Shown piece after piece: positions 16,774 through 25,188 of a stretch of 38,245 nt of DNA. Origin of the DNA: Planctomycetaceae bacterium (lineage in GTDB: Bacteria > Planctomycetota > Planctomycetia > Pirellulales > Thermoguttaceae); the NCBI GenBank assembly GCA_012719125.1, contig JAAYAY010000085.1:1-38245 (forward strand), read 5' to 3'. Under the pieces are notes generated by a model that searched no databases, was not told the origin of the DNA, and saw only the letters and a program-made list of their open reading frames with translations. Both the position numbers and the translations under genes were made by a program. The stretch's first letter is position 1, and each line of letters starts with the position of its first letter.

Positions 16774-17801
16774 CTGCGGCGCTCGGCGTTGAACTTCTTG
16801 GCCTTTTCGATCAGATCGGCAATCGAGACCGGTTTGCCGCCCAGGCGTTTGCTCTCGTCGGCCCCCTCCATGAAGGCGAACAGCTCGATGGTCTCCTGCT
16901 TGGCGATCGGCACCTCGCCCGTCTTGAAGAACTTGCAGATCACTTCGACGAGCGGCTTGTAGCCTTCGTAGTCGCCGCCGGGCTGGATCCCCTTCGTACC
17001 GAAGACGGTGGCCCCGTAGCCGGCTTTTCCGGGCGGACGAATGCCGCGGAACGTGCCGACGCGCCCGCCGCTCCAGGTGCCCACAACCAGATGGGTGCTG
17101 TCGGTGGCCGTGCACGAAACGGTTTCGCAACCCTGGCCCATGATCGTGAACAGGATTTCGCAGCCGTGGACGCCGTACCAGAACAGATCGGGGTGATGCT
17201 CCTCCAGGCTGCAAGGGCTGTAAGCGCTGCAGCCGACGATCTCGCCGATGGGCGAGTCGTTTCGCATTTGCTGGAATCCGGAAGCGAAACGCAGCGACGA
17301 ACTGGAGAAGACCGGCACCTTGGCCTCCTCGGCGAGCTGAAAGATCTCCAAGACGTCGGCCAGCGAAGCGGCCATGGGCTTGTCGATGAACAGCGGCTTG
17401 CCGGCGGCGATCGCCAGCCTGGCCTGCTCGAGATGGGGACGTCCGTCGACGCTTTCGAGGAGAATCACGTCGACGTTGGGTAGCATCTCTTCGATCGTGT
17501 TGTAGATCGTGATCCCTTTGTCGCGCAACTGTTGCGTGTAACCCTCCACCCGATCGATGCTGCTGGGGTTGTCGGCCATGCCGCCGGGATACCCGGCCGT
17601 GACCACCACGCCGGCGATCGCGCCTTCTGCCGCGGGATCGTTGATCGTGTTGGTGAAGGCGATGACGTGCGACGTGGTCAATCCGATGATGCCTGCCCGG
17701 AGGGCGCCTTCGGGAACCTTGGGCGGTTCGGCCGACCGGGAATCGGCGGCAACGAACAAGGCCGAAACGAGAACCAAGCCGGCAAGAACTGAACGAGCCA
17801 T
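16761..17801 (-). CDS. Exported Gfo/Idh/MocA-family oxidoreductase
   Basis: This 346-residue protein has a signal peptide (MARSVLAGLVLVSALFVAADSRSA), so it acts outside the cytoplasm. The Rossmann part has LRAGIIGLTTSHVIAF instead of the usual GxGxxG; only GLTTSH is present, so cofactor binding may be altered. VDVILLESVDGRPHLEQARLAIAAGKPLFIDKPMAAS carries the family's EKP-like element as DKP. The C-terminal beta-sheet domain follows (VFSSSSLRFASGFQQM, FWYGVHGCEILFTIMG). ATG 17801 has GGAG upstream. Family members usually oxidise or epimerise sugars. It lies 57 bases after the xylose-isomerase-like gene in the same direction, so the two probably form a sugar-processing operon. Confidence 0.82.
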   Translation of the reverse strand: MARSVLAGLVLVSALFVAADSRSAEPPKVPEGALRAGIIGLTTSHVIAFTNTINDPAAEGAIAGVVVTAGYPGGMADNPSSIDRVEGYTQQLRDKGITIYNTIEEMLPNVDVILLESVDGRPHLEQARLAIAAGKPLFIDKPMAASLADVLEIFQLAEEAKVPVFSSSSLRFASGFQQMRNDSPIGEIVGCSAYSPCSLEEHHPDLFWYGVHGCEILFTIMGQGCETVSCTATDSTHLVVGTWSGGRVGTFRGIRPPGKAGYGATVFGTKGIQPGGDYEGYKPLVEVICKFFKTGEVPIAKQETIELFAFMEGADESKRLGGKPVSIADLIEKAKKFNAERRSQAK

Positions 17802-17858
17802 GAAATTTCTCCGCAAAGTTTTCTGTTGTAGTAACACTCAGTTGTCGAAGTTCCAACG

Positions 17859-18830
17859 TCACTTGCCGGCAATGATTGCATCGAGCCGCCGGCTGCGCTC
17901 CTCGACGGAGAGCCCGCCGCTGCCTTCGATGGTCATGTAGCCGTTGTAGCCGATCTGGTCGATACACTTTCGGACCGCCGGCCAATCGACGTCGCCGTCG
18001 CGAATATCAACGAACTTCCCACCCTGCGCGTGCGACTTGTCAACCTCGAAGTCCTTGACATGGATCTTGACGATCAGGTCGCCGAGCGTTTCCAGCCATT
18101 CCTGCGGCTTGGCATATTTGACGTGGTTGCCGATGTCGTAATAGGCCTTCACCCAGGGGCTGCCGAAGGAGGCCACGAAATTGGCGGCCAGCTTCGGCTT
18201 GACCCAGAAGTTGTTCCAGACGTTTTCCAAGGCAATGACCACGCCCGTCTTCTCGGCGACCGGGATGAGGGCCTCGACGGCCTTGCGGGAAGCATCGGTG
18301 GCGCGGTTCTGCTCGGCGATATAGGCGGCGTAGGGCCCGTTGTCGCCCGCCACGACGCGAGTGACGTGCGACGTCTCTTCATCGAACTCGATGTCGAAGT
18401 CCCAGGGCTGCGGCATGTCGACCTTGGCTTCCAGCCGGCAGGGAACTAGGAGCAGAGCCGACCCGCCGTAGGCCTGCGTTGCCGCCAAAGCCTGTTTGAC
18501 CTGGGCAACGTCGCCCGCAACCACGGCCTCGTCCGGATGGTTGAATTTGGCCCAGCCAAACAGGAGAGCGTGGATCTCCATCGAAAGCGACTTCGCCAGC
18601 TCGCGGGCGGCGGAGGCCTTGTCGAGGGGAACGTCCCATTGCCTGGAGACTTCGATGCCGTCGAATCCGGCGGCTTTCCATGCGGTAAGGGTCTTTTCGT
18701 CAGGAGTGCCGATCAGGGCCTTCTTCAGCGTCGTTTTGAAAGGGGCAGCCTGAAGATTACCAGCGGCCAGAAGGCCGGCGGTCGCGGCGGATGCGGCAAG
18801 AAATCGGCGGCGAGTCAACGCGACGGACAT
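17859..18830 (-). CDS. Tat-exported sugar phosphate isomerase/epimerase-like protein
   Basis: This 323-residue protein opens with a twin-arginine signal (LTRRRFLAASAATAGLLAAG), indicating export in folded form. The rest is a xylose-isomerase-like TIM barrel: GFDGIEVSRQW, SMEIHALLFGWAKF, GSALLLVPCRL, GVVIALENVWNNFW (metal-ligand Glu), VKAYYDIGNHVKYA (Asp and His), LIVKIHVKDFEV (His, Lys, Asp) and GYMTIEGSG (Glu). The metal-ligand set looks complete, so it is likely an active metalloenzyme. It is the first gene of a leftward pair with the Gfo/Idh protein. Tat-linked isomerase and oxidoreductase pairs of this type are abundant in planctomycetes. The exact sugar is unknown. Confidence 0.87.
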   Translation of the reverse strand: MSVALTRRRFLAASAATAGLLAAGNLQAAPFKTTLKKALIGTPDEKTLTAWKAAGFDGIEVSRQWDVPLDKASAARELAKSLSMEIHALLFGWAKFNHPDEAVVAGDVAQVKQALAATQAYGGSALLLVPCRLEAKVDMPQPWDFDIEFDEETSHVTRVVAGDNGPYAAYIAEQNRATDASRKAVEALIPVAEKTGVVIALENVWNNFWVKPKLAANFVASFGSPWVKAYYDIGNHVKYAKPQEWLETLGDLIVKIHVKDFEVDKSHAQGGKFVDIRDGDVDWPAVRKCIDQIGYNGYMTIEGSGGLSVEERSRRLDAIIAGK

Positions 18831-19122
18831 GGCAGGGCTCCGTGGTGTGAGCGGAAGTCGTTGATGTAAGCCCCGAGTATGCCAAACGCCCCACCCGCGG
18901 TCAATTTCCTGCCAGGTTCTTTCTGGTCTTCATTTCGGCCGGTCGCGATTCCCTGCGGCGTGTGGGGTGGCGAGAGCCTGGCTGCTACGGTTCGTGAGAG
19001 CGCGGCGACCTACCCCTGCGGGTGGGGCCCCGGCGGGGAATATCCGTTGCCTCATCGATCCAAGTCGGGTAAGCTACGCCTCTTACTAATACCTGTGCAG
19101 CCAATCCGGGAGATACGGAGAA

Positions 19123-20259
19123 GTGTTCCGCAGAGAACGGAGTCGGAGTGCGGTTTGGGGCCAACGAGGGTGGACGATGCTGTTGGCGGCATTCGTTCCG
19201 CTGGTGGGTGCGATCCCTGATGCGATGGCTACGGACTGGGCCAAAGCCATGTTCGACCATACGTCGCACGATTTCGGGATGGTCCCCCGGGGGGCGGAGG
19301 CCGAGCATCGTTTCACCTTCGAGAACATCTACCTGGAGGACGTCCACGTCAAGAGTCTTTCGTCGAGTTGCCAGTGCACGTTGGTGAAGGTCACCTCGCC
19401 ATCGCTGAAGACCCATGAGAAATCGGAGGTCGTGGCGACGCTGAATACCCGGCAATTCACCGGCTCGAAGGACGCTACGATCCGTGTGGTTTTCGACAAG
19501 CCTTTCCCGGCGGAAGTGCAATTGCACATCCACTCCTACATTCGCACCGACGTGGTTCTGGAACCCGGCAGCGTCCAGTTCGGTCAGGTTACGGAAGGTG
19601 CGACCGTCACCAAGACACTTACTCTCCGTCACGCAGGCAGCGAAACCTGGAAGATCACAGGCCACGAGAACCAGGACCCGAATATCGACCTGTCGATTCA
19701 ACCTGTCTCGGCCAATTCGGGCCAGTTGACCTATCAGTTGACTTTTACGTTGAAACCGACGGCCCCGGCCGGCTACATCCGCCGTCATGTAGCCCTGCTC
19801 ACCAACGATCAGAATCCGAATGCGCGGCGCGTCCTGGTTCCCATCGAAGGGGTCGTCGCGCCTTCCGTGTCGGTACGACCGTCTCCGGTGGCCTTCGGAC
19901 AGGTTCCAAAGGGAAGGGAAGTCACGCGGAATCTTGTCGTCCACGGCGAGGCGAATTTCCAGATTCTGGAAGTGGCCGGCCCCGACAAGCGATTTCTTCT
20001 TTCACCTTCCGCCAAACTCAACACTCCGTCGCGAGTTCATCTTCTGCCGGTGGTTTTCGCAGCCGGAACAGAGCCTGGAAAGCTGACGGGCGAGATTCTG
20101 ATTCGGACGGATATTGACGGCGGGCGAATCCTCAAAGTGGACGTGTCGGGGGAGGTGATCGACGAGTCGACGAGTGCTACGTCCACTCCGGTGCCCGCCG
20201 ATGGTACCCCCGCCGACGGCGAATCGTCGGCGGACGGGTGGCGGAGCGCCAAGAACTGA
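19123..20259 (+). CDS. Exported DUF1573-domain protein
   Basis: This 378-residue protein has a signal peptide (TMLLAAFVPLVGAIPDAMA). It then has a DUF1573 domain beginning FDHTSHDFGMVPRGAEAEHRFTFEN, with the characteristic SSSCQCTLVKV Cys pair and FGQVTEGATVTKTLTL. A second related Ig-like repeat occurs near 250 (SPVAFGQVPKGREVTRNLVV). DUF1573 domains are Ig-like folds found in secreted and surface proteins. GTG 19123 follows GGAG; an ATG at 19177 is an alternative that would begin at the hydrophobic segment. The C-terminus is low-complexity (STSATSTPVPADGTPADGESS). The role is unknown; the fold suggests envelope interactions. Confidence 0.8.
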   Translation: MFRRERSRSAVWGQRGWTMLLAAFVPLVGAIPDAMATDWAKAMFDHTSHDFGMVPRGAEAEHRFTFENIYLEDVHVKSLSSSCQCTLVKVTSPSLKTHEKSEVVATLNTRQFTGSKDATIRVVFDKPFPAEVQLHIHSYIRTDVVLEPGSVQFGQVTEGATVTKTLTLRHAGSETWKITGHENQDPNIDLSIQPVSANSGQLTYQLTFTLKPTAPAGYIRRHVALLTNDQNPNARRVLVPIEGVVAPSVSVRPSPVAFGQVPKGREVTRNLVVHGEANFQILEVAGPDKRFLLSPSAKLNTPSRVHLLPVVFAAGTEPGKLTGEILIRTDIDGGRILKVDVSGEVIDESTSATSTPVPADGTPADGESSADGWRSAKN

Positions 20260-20385
20260 GTAGTCCCTCGTCGCCCAAGATCCATTGCTTCCCGCTTGGC
20301 ACGAGTCCCTTGCGACGGGATTCGATCTGCGGTTAAATGGGCGTTTCTTGACCCGTTCAGGCCAGTGAACTCCGAGGAGATTCTG

Positions 20386-21465
20386 ATGGGGATCGAACTT
20401 CGTAAAGACAGCGCGTATAGCTTGCTCGTTGCCACCAGCATGGGTGTAAGGCTCACGCCCGTGGGGGGCCAGCCCGTACATGCAAGCGACACGTTCACGA
20501 TGCAGGCCACCAGCGCCGAATCGAACGTCGCGAGCATCTCGTCGTATCTGGGCCTGCCGGTCAAGGTGTTGACGACGTTTGTCAAGGGAAGTCCCATCAG
20601 CCGGTTCATTCAGGACGACCTGGCCAGCCGCCACATGGACTACGAAGGCAAGGAGGTGGAGCAGGGCGGTCCCTGGGGTTATCGGCACCAGTTCAACATC
20701 GCCGACAGCGGATATGGCTCGCGCGGCCCTCGCGTGCATAACGACCGGGCCGGGGAAGTCGGCCGCACCCTGAACGTGAAGGACTTCGATCTCGAACGGA
20801 TTTTCGGGCGTGAGGGCGTCCGGATCGTGCATCTTTCCGGGCTGATTGCGGCCCTCTCGCCGGAGACGGGCGAATTCTGCCTGGAGATTGCCCGGGCGGC
20901 CAAGAAGCACGGCACGAGCATCTCGTTCGATCTCAACCACCGCGATTCGTTTTGGGAGAATCGGGAGGAAGAACTCCGGCAGATCTTCCACGAGATCGCT
21001 TCCGCTTCCGATATCCTCGTGGGCAATGAAGAGGATTTCCAACTCTGTCTGGGTATCGAGGGGCCGGAAGCGGGCGGCAAGGATCTAGCGGCCAAGATCG
21101 ATAGCTTCAAGGTCATGATCAATCGGGCCAAGGAGGCGTTTCCCAAGGCGGACGTGTTTGCCACGACCCTGCGACAGGTTGTCAGCACCAACGCGCACCT
21201 CTGGGGCGCGATCATGGCCGAGGGAGCCAACTGGCACGTAGTGGAGCCGCGAGAGATCCCGGTCCTTGACCGCATTGGCGGCGGCGACGGCTTCGTCGGC
21301 GGCATGCTTTACGCGATCCTGCGCGGCTGGGAACCGGAGAAGTGGGTCCAGTTTGGTTGGGCAAGCGGGGCGTTGGCAACCACCTTCCTGACCGATTATG
21401 CCCAGCCGGCCGACGAAGAACAGGTCTGGAGCATTTGGAAGGGAAACGCCCGGGTCCGCCGCTGA
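20386..21465 (+). CDS. PfkB-family sugar kinase, 2-keto-3-deoxygluconate kinase-like
   Basis: This is a 359-residue cytoplasmic carbohydrate kinase of the ribokinase/PfkB fold. The catalytic motif reads DRIGGGDGFVGGMLYAIL, the family's D-T-x-G-A-G-D with the catalytic Asp intact. Upstream segments include ATSAESNVASISSYLGLPVKVLTTFVKGSPISRFIQDDL (substrate lid region) and SISFDLNHRDSFW followed by SDILVGNEEDF, typical of KDG kinases. GAGGAG precedes the chosen ATG, which removes 30 unsupported codons. KDG kinases feed uronate and pectin breakdown into the Entner-Doudoroff route, which fits the polysaccharide-active genes in the window. Substrate is inferred. Confidence 0.82.
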   Translation: MGIELRKDSAYSLLVATSMGVRLTPVGGQPVHASDTFTMQATSAESNVASISSYLGLPVKVLTTFVKGSPISRFIQDDLASRHMDYEGKEVEQGGPWGYRHQFNIADSGYGSRGPRVHNDRAGEVGRTLNVKDFDLERIFGREGVRIVHLSGLIAALSPETGEFCLEIARAAKKHGTSISFDLNHRDSFWENREEELRQIFHEIASASDILVGNEEDFQLCLGIEGPEAGGKDLAAKIDSFKVMINRAKEAFPKADVFATTLRQVVSTNAHLWGAIMAEGANWHVVEPREIPVLDRIGGGDGFVGGMLYAILRGWEPEKWVQFGWASGALATTFLTDYAQPADEEQVWSIWKGNARVRR

Positions 21466-21471
21466 ATGGCG

Positions 21472-22386
21472 TCAGGTCCTTACGCCTTGCATGGCGCGTT
21501 TGACGAGCCGCACCTCGTTGCCCTTCTCGTTGTACAGAACTTCATCCATAAACGTCTGGATCAGCGACAGGCCGCGTCGTCCAACCGGTTCCAAAGCCCC
21601 CGGTTCGTTCAGATCGGGGACCTGGCTGAGATCGAATCCGTTCCCGTCGTCGCGAATCAAGAATCGCGCCTCACTGGGCGTCAAGTCGATTTCGACATAT
21701 ACACGGCGATGGCGATAGGGTTCCTCCGCGGCACGTCGCTCGACGAGGCTCAAATCACCTTCCTGAATCAACTCGTGCTCGACTTCCTGCACTTGTTCCT
21801 TGGTGATTTCCAGGTTGCCGTGGAAGATGGCGTTGAGGACCGCTTCCTTGACGGCAACCCCCACCTGCAGCCTCCCCGCGAAGTCGACCAACCCCATGCC
21901 GCTCACCATTTGTTGAACGAGATCGACCAGCGGGTCGACCAAAGCTGGATCGTTGTCCAGCGTGAAGACGAACCGCGTCTCGTCGAGACAGGTGATCAAC
22001 TTCGCGTGGCACCGATCGGCCTTGGCAAGGGTGAGGACCTCCTTGGCGGTATCCGGCAGCTTGTCGGCCAGTCGCGATTTCGGCACGTAGCTGGCGGCCC
22101 CCTTCTCCAAGGCCTCGATGGAAAGCGTCTCCGTACCGTAAGCGGTCATCAAAATGACCGGTATCTCGGGAAAATGCTTCCGCACGGAGCTAACCAGTTC
22201 CAGCCCATTCATCTCCGGCATGGTCAGGTCGGTGACCACAAGGTCTGGCGACAGATCCTTGAGCCGCGCCATGGCTTCCACCCCGTTCACGGCGTACTGC
22301 ACGGAACACTCGAACTTGCGTTCCAGAAGTTCCCCCACCAGACGCCGGTCCACAGCCGAATCATCCACCACGAGAATCGAAGTCAT
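21472..22386 (-). CDS. Response regulator fused to RsbW-like ATPase domain
   Basis: This is a 304-residue signalling protein. Residues 1-125 form a complete receiver: VDDS (acid pocket), phospho-acceptor Asp in LVVTDLTMPEMNGLE, T in LMTAYG, and Lys in YVPKSRL. Residues about 150-300 form a GHKL ATPase of the anti-sigma/RsbW type, with VAVKEAVLNAIFHGNL (N box), FLIRDDGNGFD (G1) and GRRGLSLIQTFMDEV (G2). No His phosphotransfer region is seen, so it is probably a serine kinase or partner-switch anti-sigma module controlled by phosphorylation of its receiver. GGGAGGAT precedes the ATG. It converges on the sugar kinase, and a second receiver gene lies just upstream on the same strand. Confidence 0.85.
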   Translation of the reverse strand: MTSILVVDDSAVDRRLVGELLERKFECSVQYAVNGVEAMARLKDLSPDLVVTDLTMPEMNGLELVSSVRKHFPEIPVILMTAYGTETLSIEALEKGAASYVPKSRLADKLPDTAKEVLTLAKADRCHAKLITCLDETRFVFTLDNDPALVDPLVDLVQQMVSGMGLVDFAGRLQVGVAVKEAVLNAIFHGNLEITKEQVQEVEHELIQEGDLSLVERRAAEEPYRHRRVYVEIDLTPSEARFLIRDDGNGFDLSQVPDLNEPGALEPVGRRGLSLIQTFMDEVLYNEKGNEVRLVKRAMQGVRT

Positions 22387-22552
22387 CGCTGATCCTCCCT
22401 TAGCCATGTCAGACGGCCGATGGCGAAAACTCCACGGGCGAACATCAATGATACCGCTGGAAGTTTAACGAATCCTGCTGGAGGTGACCATACCCCACTA
22501 TTGGCCTAGTTCGTTGGATTGTTGAATTGGGCAGATCACGCATTTCATGACG

Positions 22553-22930
22553 TCAGCGACTTCTGGCATTGGAAATGACGTGGGCCAACCGGTTTGCGTC
22601 CAGGTCCTGTTTGCGGATGCAGTCCGTAGCCCCTTCGCGTTGGGCCTCCTGTTCGATTTCTGGCATCGTCGCACCGGTCATCACGACTACGCGCAAATCA
22701 GGAAAGGAGTTGCGCAAACGGCGCACCGTCTCCATCCCCCAGCTATCGGGCAGGCTCAGGTCGAGAAGCACCAGATCAAACTGCTCCGAGGCGAGGTAAC
22801 GGAGCCCGAGAGTGAGCAACCGGACATGCACAAGGTCTGCCGCGCAATCCAACTCGGTCAAGAGAGACACTACCATCTCGGCGTCGTCTGGATCGTCCTC
22901 GACAAGCAAAATCCTGTTCTTGGGGAGCAT
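22553..22930 (-). CDS. Single-domain response regulator
   Basis: This is a 125-residue stand-alone receiver. It shows LLVEDDPDDAEMV (acid pocket), LVLLDLSLPDSWGMETV with phospho-Asp at about residue 53, VVMTGAT (switch Thr) and CIRKQDLD (Lys). There is no output domain. This class (EDDPDDA start, long alpha4 region) often shuttles phosphate within multi-component relays. The in-frame start could be 10 codons earlier (22960), but MLPKNRILLVEDD matches normal receiver starts. It is 166 bases from the receiver-ATPase gene, same strand, and the two may act together. Confidence 0.85.
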   Translation of the reverse strand: MLPKNRILLVEDDPDDAEMVVSLLTELDCAADLVHVRLLTLGLRYLASEQFDLVLLDLSLPDSWGMETVRRLRNSFPDLRVVVMTGATMPEIEQEAQREGATDCIRKQDLDANRLAHVISNARSR

Positions 22931-23135
22931 AATAGACCCTAGGACCCCTGCGACCGACACAGCATGCCGACCCCCCCCGGTCGAGTTAGAGGGGCAGGAG
23001 ACAAAAGACCGGAACTCGACGTAGCAGCGATACTGGCTGAATGCTACATCATTTTAGAGACCAACCCCCACCAAACCAAGGCGTTCGTGCCGCCAGGAGG
23101 CAGGAAGGCCAGCGAGTGTCGAGAGGCCAAACCAT

Positions 23136-23357
23136 ATGACCTCACCACAACGTCATCGGCGTGTCCTGACCGAACAGGAAGCCGAACGCCACCGGAATCG
23201 TCTTCGACAGGCCCAATCAGACCGCGACCGCGCTCGTCTGGAGAGGATTCGTCGCAGGAATCGACAGGCCGGTTGGCTTGAGAGACTTCGAGCCACGGCC
23301 CTCTTCCTGGGAATTGTCGCTTTCTTCACGTGGGTCTATTGGATGGCCATCCACTGA
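23136..23357 (+). CDS. Small basic membrane-anchored protein
   Basis: I do not recognise a family. The 73-residue product has a very basic Arg-rich N-terminal half predicted to be helical (VLTEQEAERHRNRLRQAQSD and following) and one C-terminal membrane segment (ATALFLGIVAFFTWVYWMA). This gives a tail-anchored layout with the basic part inside the cell. GAGG precedes the ATG. It lies between the receiver gene and the glycosidase. It is probably real but unassigned. Confidence 0.5.
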   Translation: MTSPQRHRRVLTEQEAERHRNRLRQAQSDRDRARLERIRRRNRQAGWLERLRATALFLGIVAFFTWVYWMAIH

Positions 23358-23452
23358 GAGGTCAATTACAATGGGGCTGGCACCTATCAGCAAGTCGTTT
23401 GGCCAGGACGCTGACATCGACGCAACTCCTGTGATTCGAGAGCGTAGAAACC

Positions 23453-24997
23453 ATGTTGAGCCTCTCTCCCCTCCTCTCCTGGCTCCCTGCTGCTTCCCGT
23501 AGATTACTCCTCCGCCCGGTACGATTTTCCCTGGCCACAGTGTGTCTGGCAGCGGTTGTCGCCGGCGGCTTCGTGCCCGGTCGTGGGGTTGCCGCAGACG
23601 ATGCGGACGCGATGCCGTCTTGGGCTCCCATCGCACTTCATCCGGCCAATCCCCACTACTTCTTGTGGCGAGACCGCCCGGCGGTCCTGGTGACTTCCGG
23701 AGAACACTACGGTGCGTTGCTGAACCTGGACTTCGACTACCTTCGGTATCTTGACACGCTCGCGGTGGACGGCCTGAATCACACGCGGACCTTCTCGGGC
23801 GTTTATCGCGAGTTGCCTTCGTCTTTCGGCATCACCGACAATCCGCTGGCCCCCAAGCCGCTCCAGTACATTTGTCCGTGGCTCCGGAGCGATCAACCGG
23901 GCTACAAGGACGGCGGGAACAAGTTCGACCTGACCAAATGGGATCCGGCGTACTTCGCCCGGCTCCACGATTTCCTAAAGGCTGCCCAGGAACGTGGAAT
24001 CGTCGTGGAATTGACGCTCTTCTGCACTATGTACAAAGACGAGTTGTGGGAAGTCTGCCCGCTCAACGCGATCAACAATGTCAACGGCGTCGGCAAATGC
24101 CCTCGGGAAGAGGTCTTCACGCTCAAACATGACGATCTCACCCAAGTCCAGTTGGCACTGGTTCGCAAGATCGTCACGGAACTGAAGGCGTTCGACAATC
24201 TATTCTACGAGATCTGCAACGAACCCTATTTTCACGGAGTCACGCTGGATTGGCAGCATCGGATTGCAGACGAAATCGCCGGCACGGAGAAGGACTTTCC
24301 TCACAGACACTTGATTTCGCGAAACGTGGCGAACGGGAAGGCTCGCGTCGAGAACCCCCATCCGGCGATCTCGATCCTCAACTTCCACTACTGTGTGCCG
24401 CCCGACGTAGTGGCCATGAACTACGACCTGGACCGGGTGATCGGCGAGAACGAGACGGGATTTCGAGGCAGCGACGACCTGCTCTACCGATCCGAAGCGT
24501 GGGCGTTTCTGCTGGCGGGCGGCGCCCTCTACAACAACCTTGACTACTCCTTCACCCCGGCCCACCCGGGCGGAACGCTACTGGAGTATAAGTCGCCCGG
24601 CGGCGGCAGCGCTGCCCTCCGCAAGCAACTCGGGGCTCTCAAACGCTTCCTCGACGAACTCGACTTTGTCCACATGAAACCCGATGCCGGCGTGATCAAG
24701 AGCGTTTCGCCCGAACTGACCCGCTACGCCCTGGTCAATCCCGGTAAGGCCTACGCGATCTATCTTCACACACCGCTGCCCAACAAGCCCAAGAATATCG
24801 GCGACCATCGGTTGACCGACGCAACGGCAACCATGACCATTGAGCTTCCGCCGGGCAAGTACCGGACGAAGTGGGTCAGCACGCAGAACGGCCTGGGCGA
24901 CGAAAACGAGCCCGTCCAGCACGCCGGCGGACCGATGACGTTGAAGTCGCCGGTCTTCTCGGACGACATCGCGCTGCGGATCCTCGCCGCGGAATAG
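23453..24997 (+). CDS. Secreted GH-A clan glycoside hydrolase, cellulase-like
   Basis: This 514-residue exported protein has an N-terminal signal (LATVCLAAVVAGGFVPGRGVA). The body is a (beta/alpha)8 barrel of the GH-A type. The acid/base motif is FYEICNEPYFHG (Asn256-Glu257) and the likely nucleophile lies in RVIGENETGFRG (Glu332 or Glu334). Other barrel strands include LNHTRTFSGVYREL, IVVELTLFCTMYKDEL and ISILNFHYCVPPD. The C-terminal 100 residues (YALVNPGKAYAIYLH..TIELPPGKYRTKWVSTQNG) look like a beta-sandwich. Sequence resembles planctomycete cellulase- and DUF4038-like glycosidases. The ribosome binding site is weak. The gene likely helps degrade plant or algal polysaccharide together with the lyase at 29377. 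Confidence 0.75.
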   Translation: MLSLSPLLSWLPAASRRLLLRPVRFSLATVCLAAVVAGGFVPGRGVAADDADAMPSWAPIALHPANPHYFLWRDRPAVLVTSGEHYGALLNLDFDYLRYLDTLAVDGLNHTRTFSGVYRELPSSFGITDNPLAPKPLQYICPWLRSDQPGYKDGGNKFDLTKWDPAYFARLHDFLKAAQERGIVVELTLFCTMYKDELWEVCPLNAINNVNGVGKCPREEVFTLKHDDLTQVQLALVRKIVTELKAFDNLFYEICNEPYFHGVTLDWQHRIADEIAGTEKDFPHRHLISRNVANGKARVENPHPAISILNFHYCVPPDVVAMNYDLDRVIGENETGFRGSDDLLYRSEAWAFLLAGGALYNNLDYSFTPAHPGGTLLEYKSPGGGSAALRKQLGALKRFLDELDFVHMKPDAGVIKSVSPELTRYALVNPGKAYAIYLHTPLPNKPKNIGDHRLTDATATMTIELPPGKYRTKWVSTQNGLGDENEPVQHAGGPMTLKSPVFSDDIALRILAAE

Positions 24998-25085
24998 TCC
25001 GGGTTTTTCACAAAGCTCGGTTGGTTACTCGTAGTCCGTTGAAGGCAAACAAGTTAAGGACAGGCCCCCCGGAGGCACTGTGTAT

Positions 25086-25167
25086 TGGGTGGCACGCTCA
25101 GAGCGAAGCGATGGGCGTGGATGGTCAGGTCACCACGCCCATCGCTTCGCTCTGAGCGTGCCACCCA
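25086..25167. repeat. 35-bp perfect inverted repeat between convergent genes
   Basis: Arms at 25086-25120 and 25133-25167 are exact reverse complements, separated by a 12-base loop (ATGGTCAGGTCA). The left arm begins TGGGTGGCACGCTCAGAGCG. It sits between two convergent stop codons, so it could end transcription from both sides. Perfect conservation of both arms suggests a recently active or selected REP/MITE-like unit. Confidence 0.9.
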
Positions 25168-25188
25168 TGAATGATCCGGGCCAGACTC

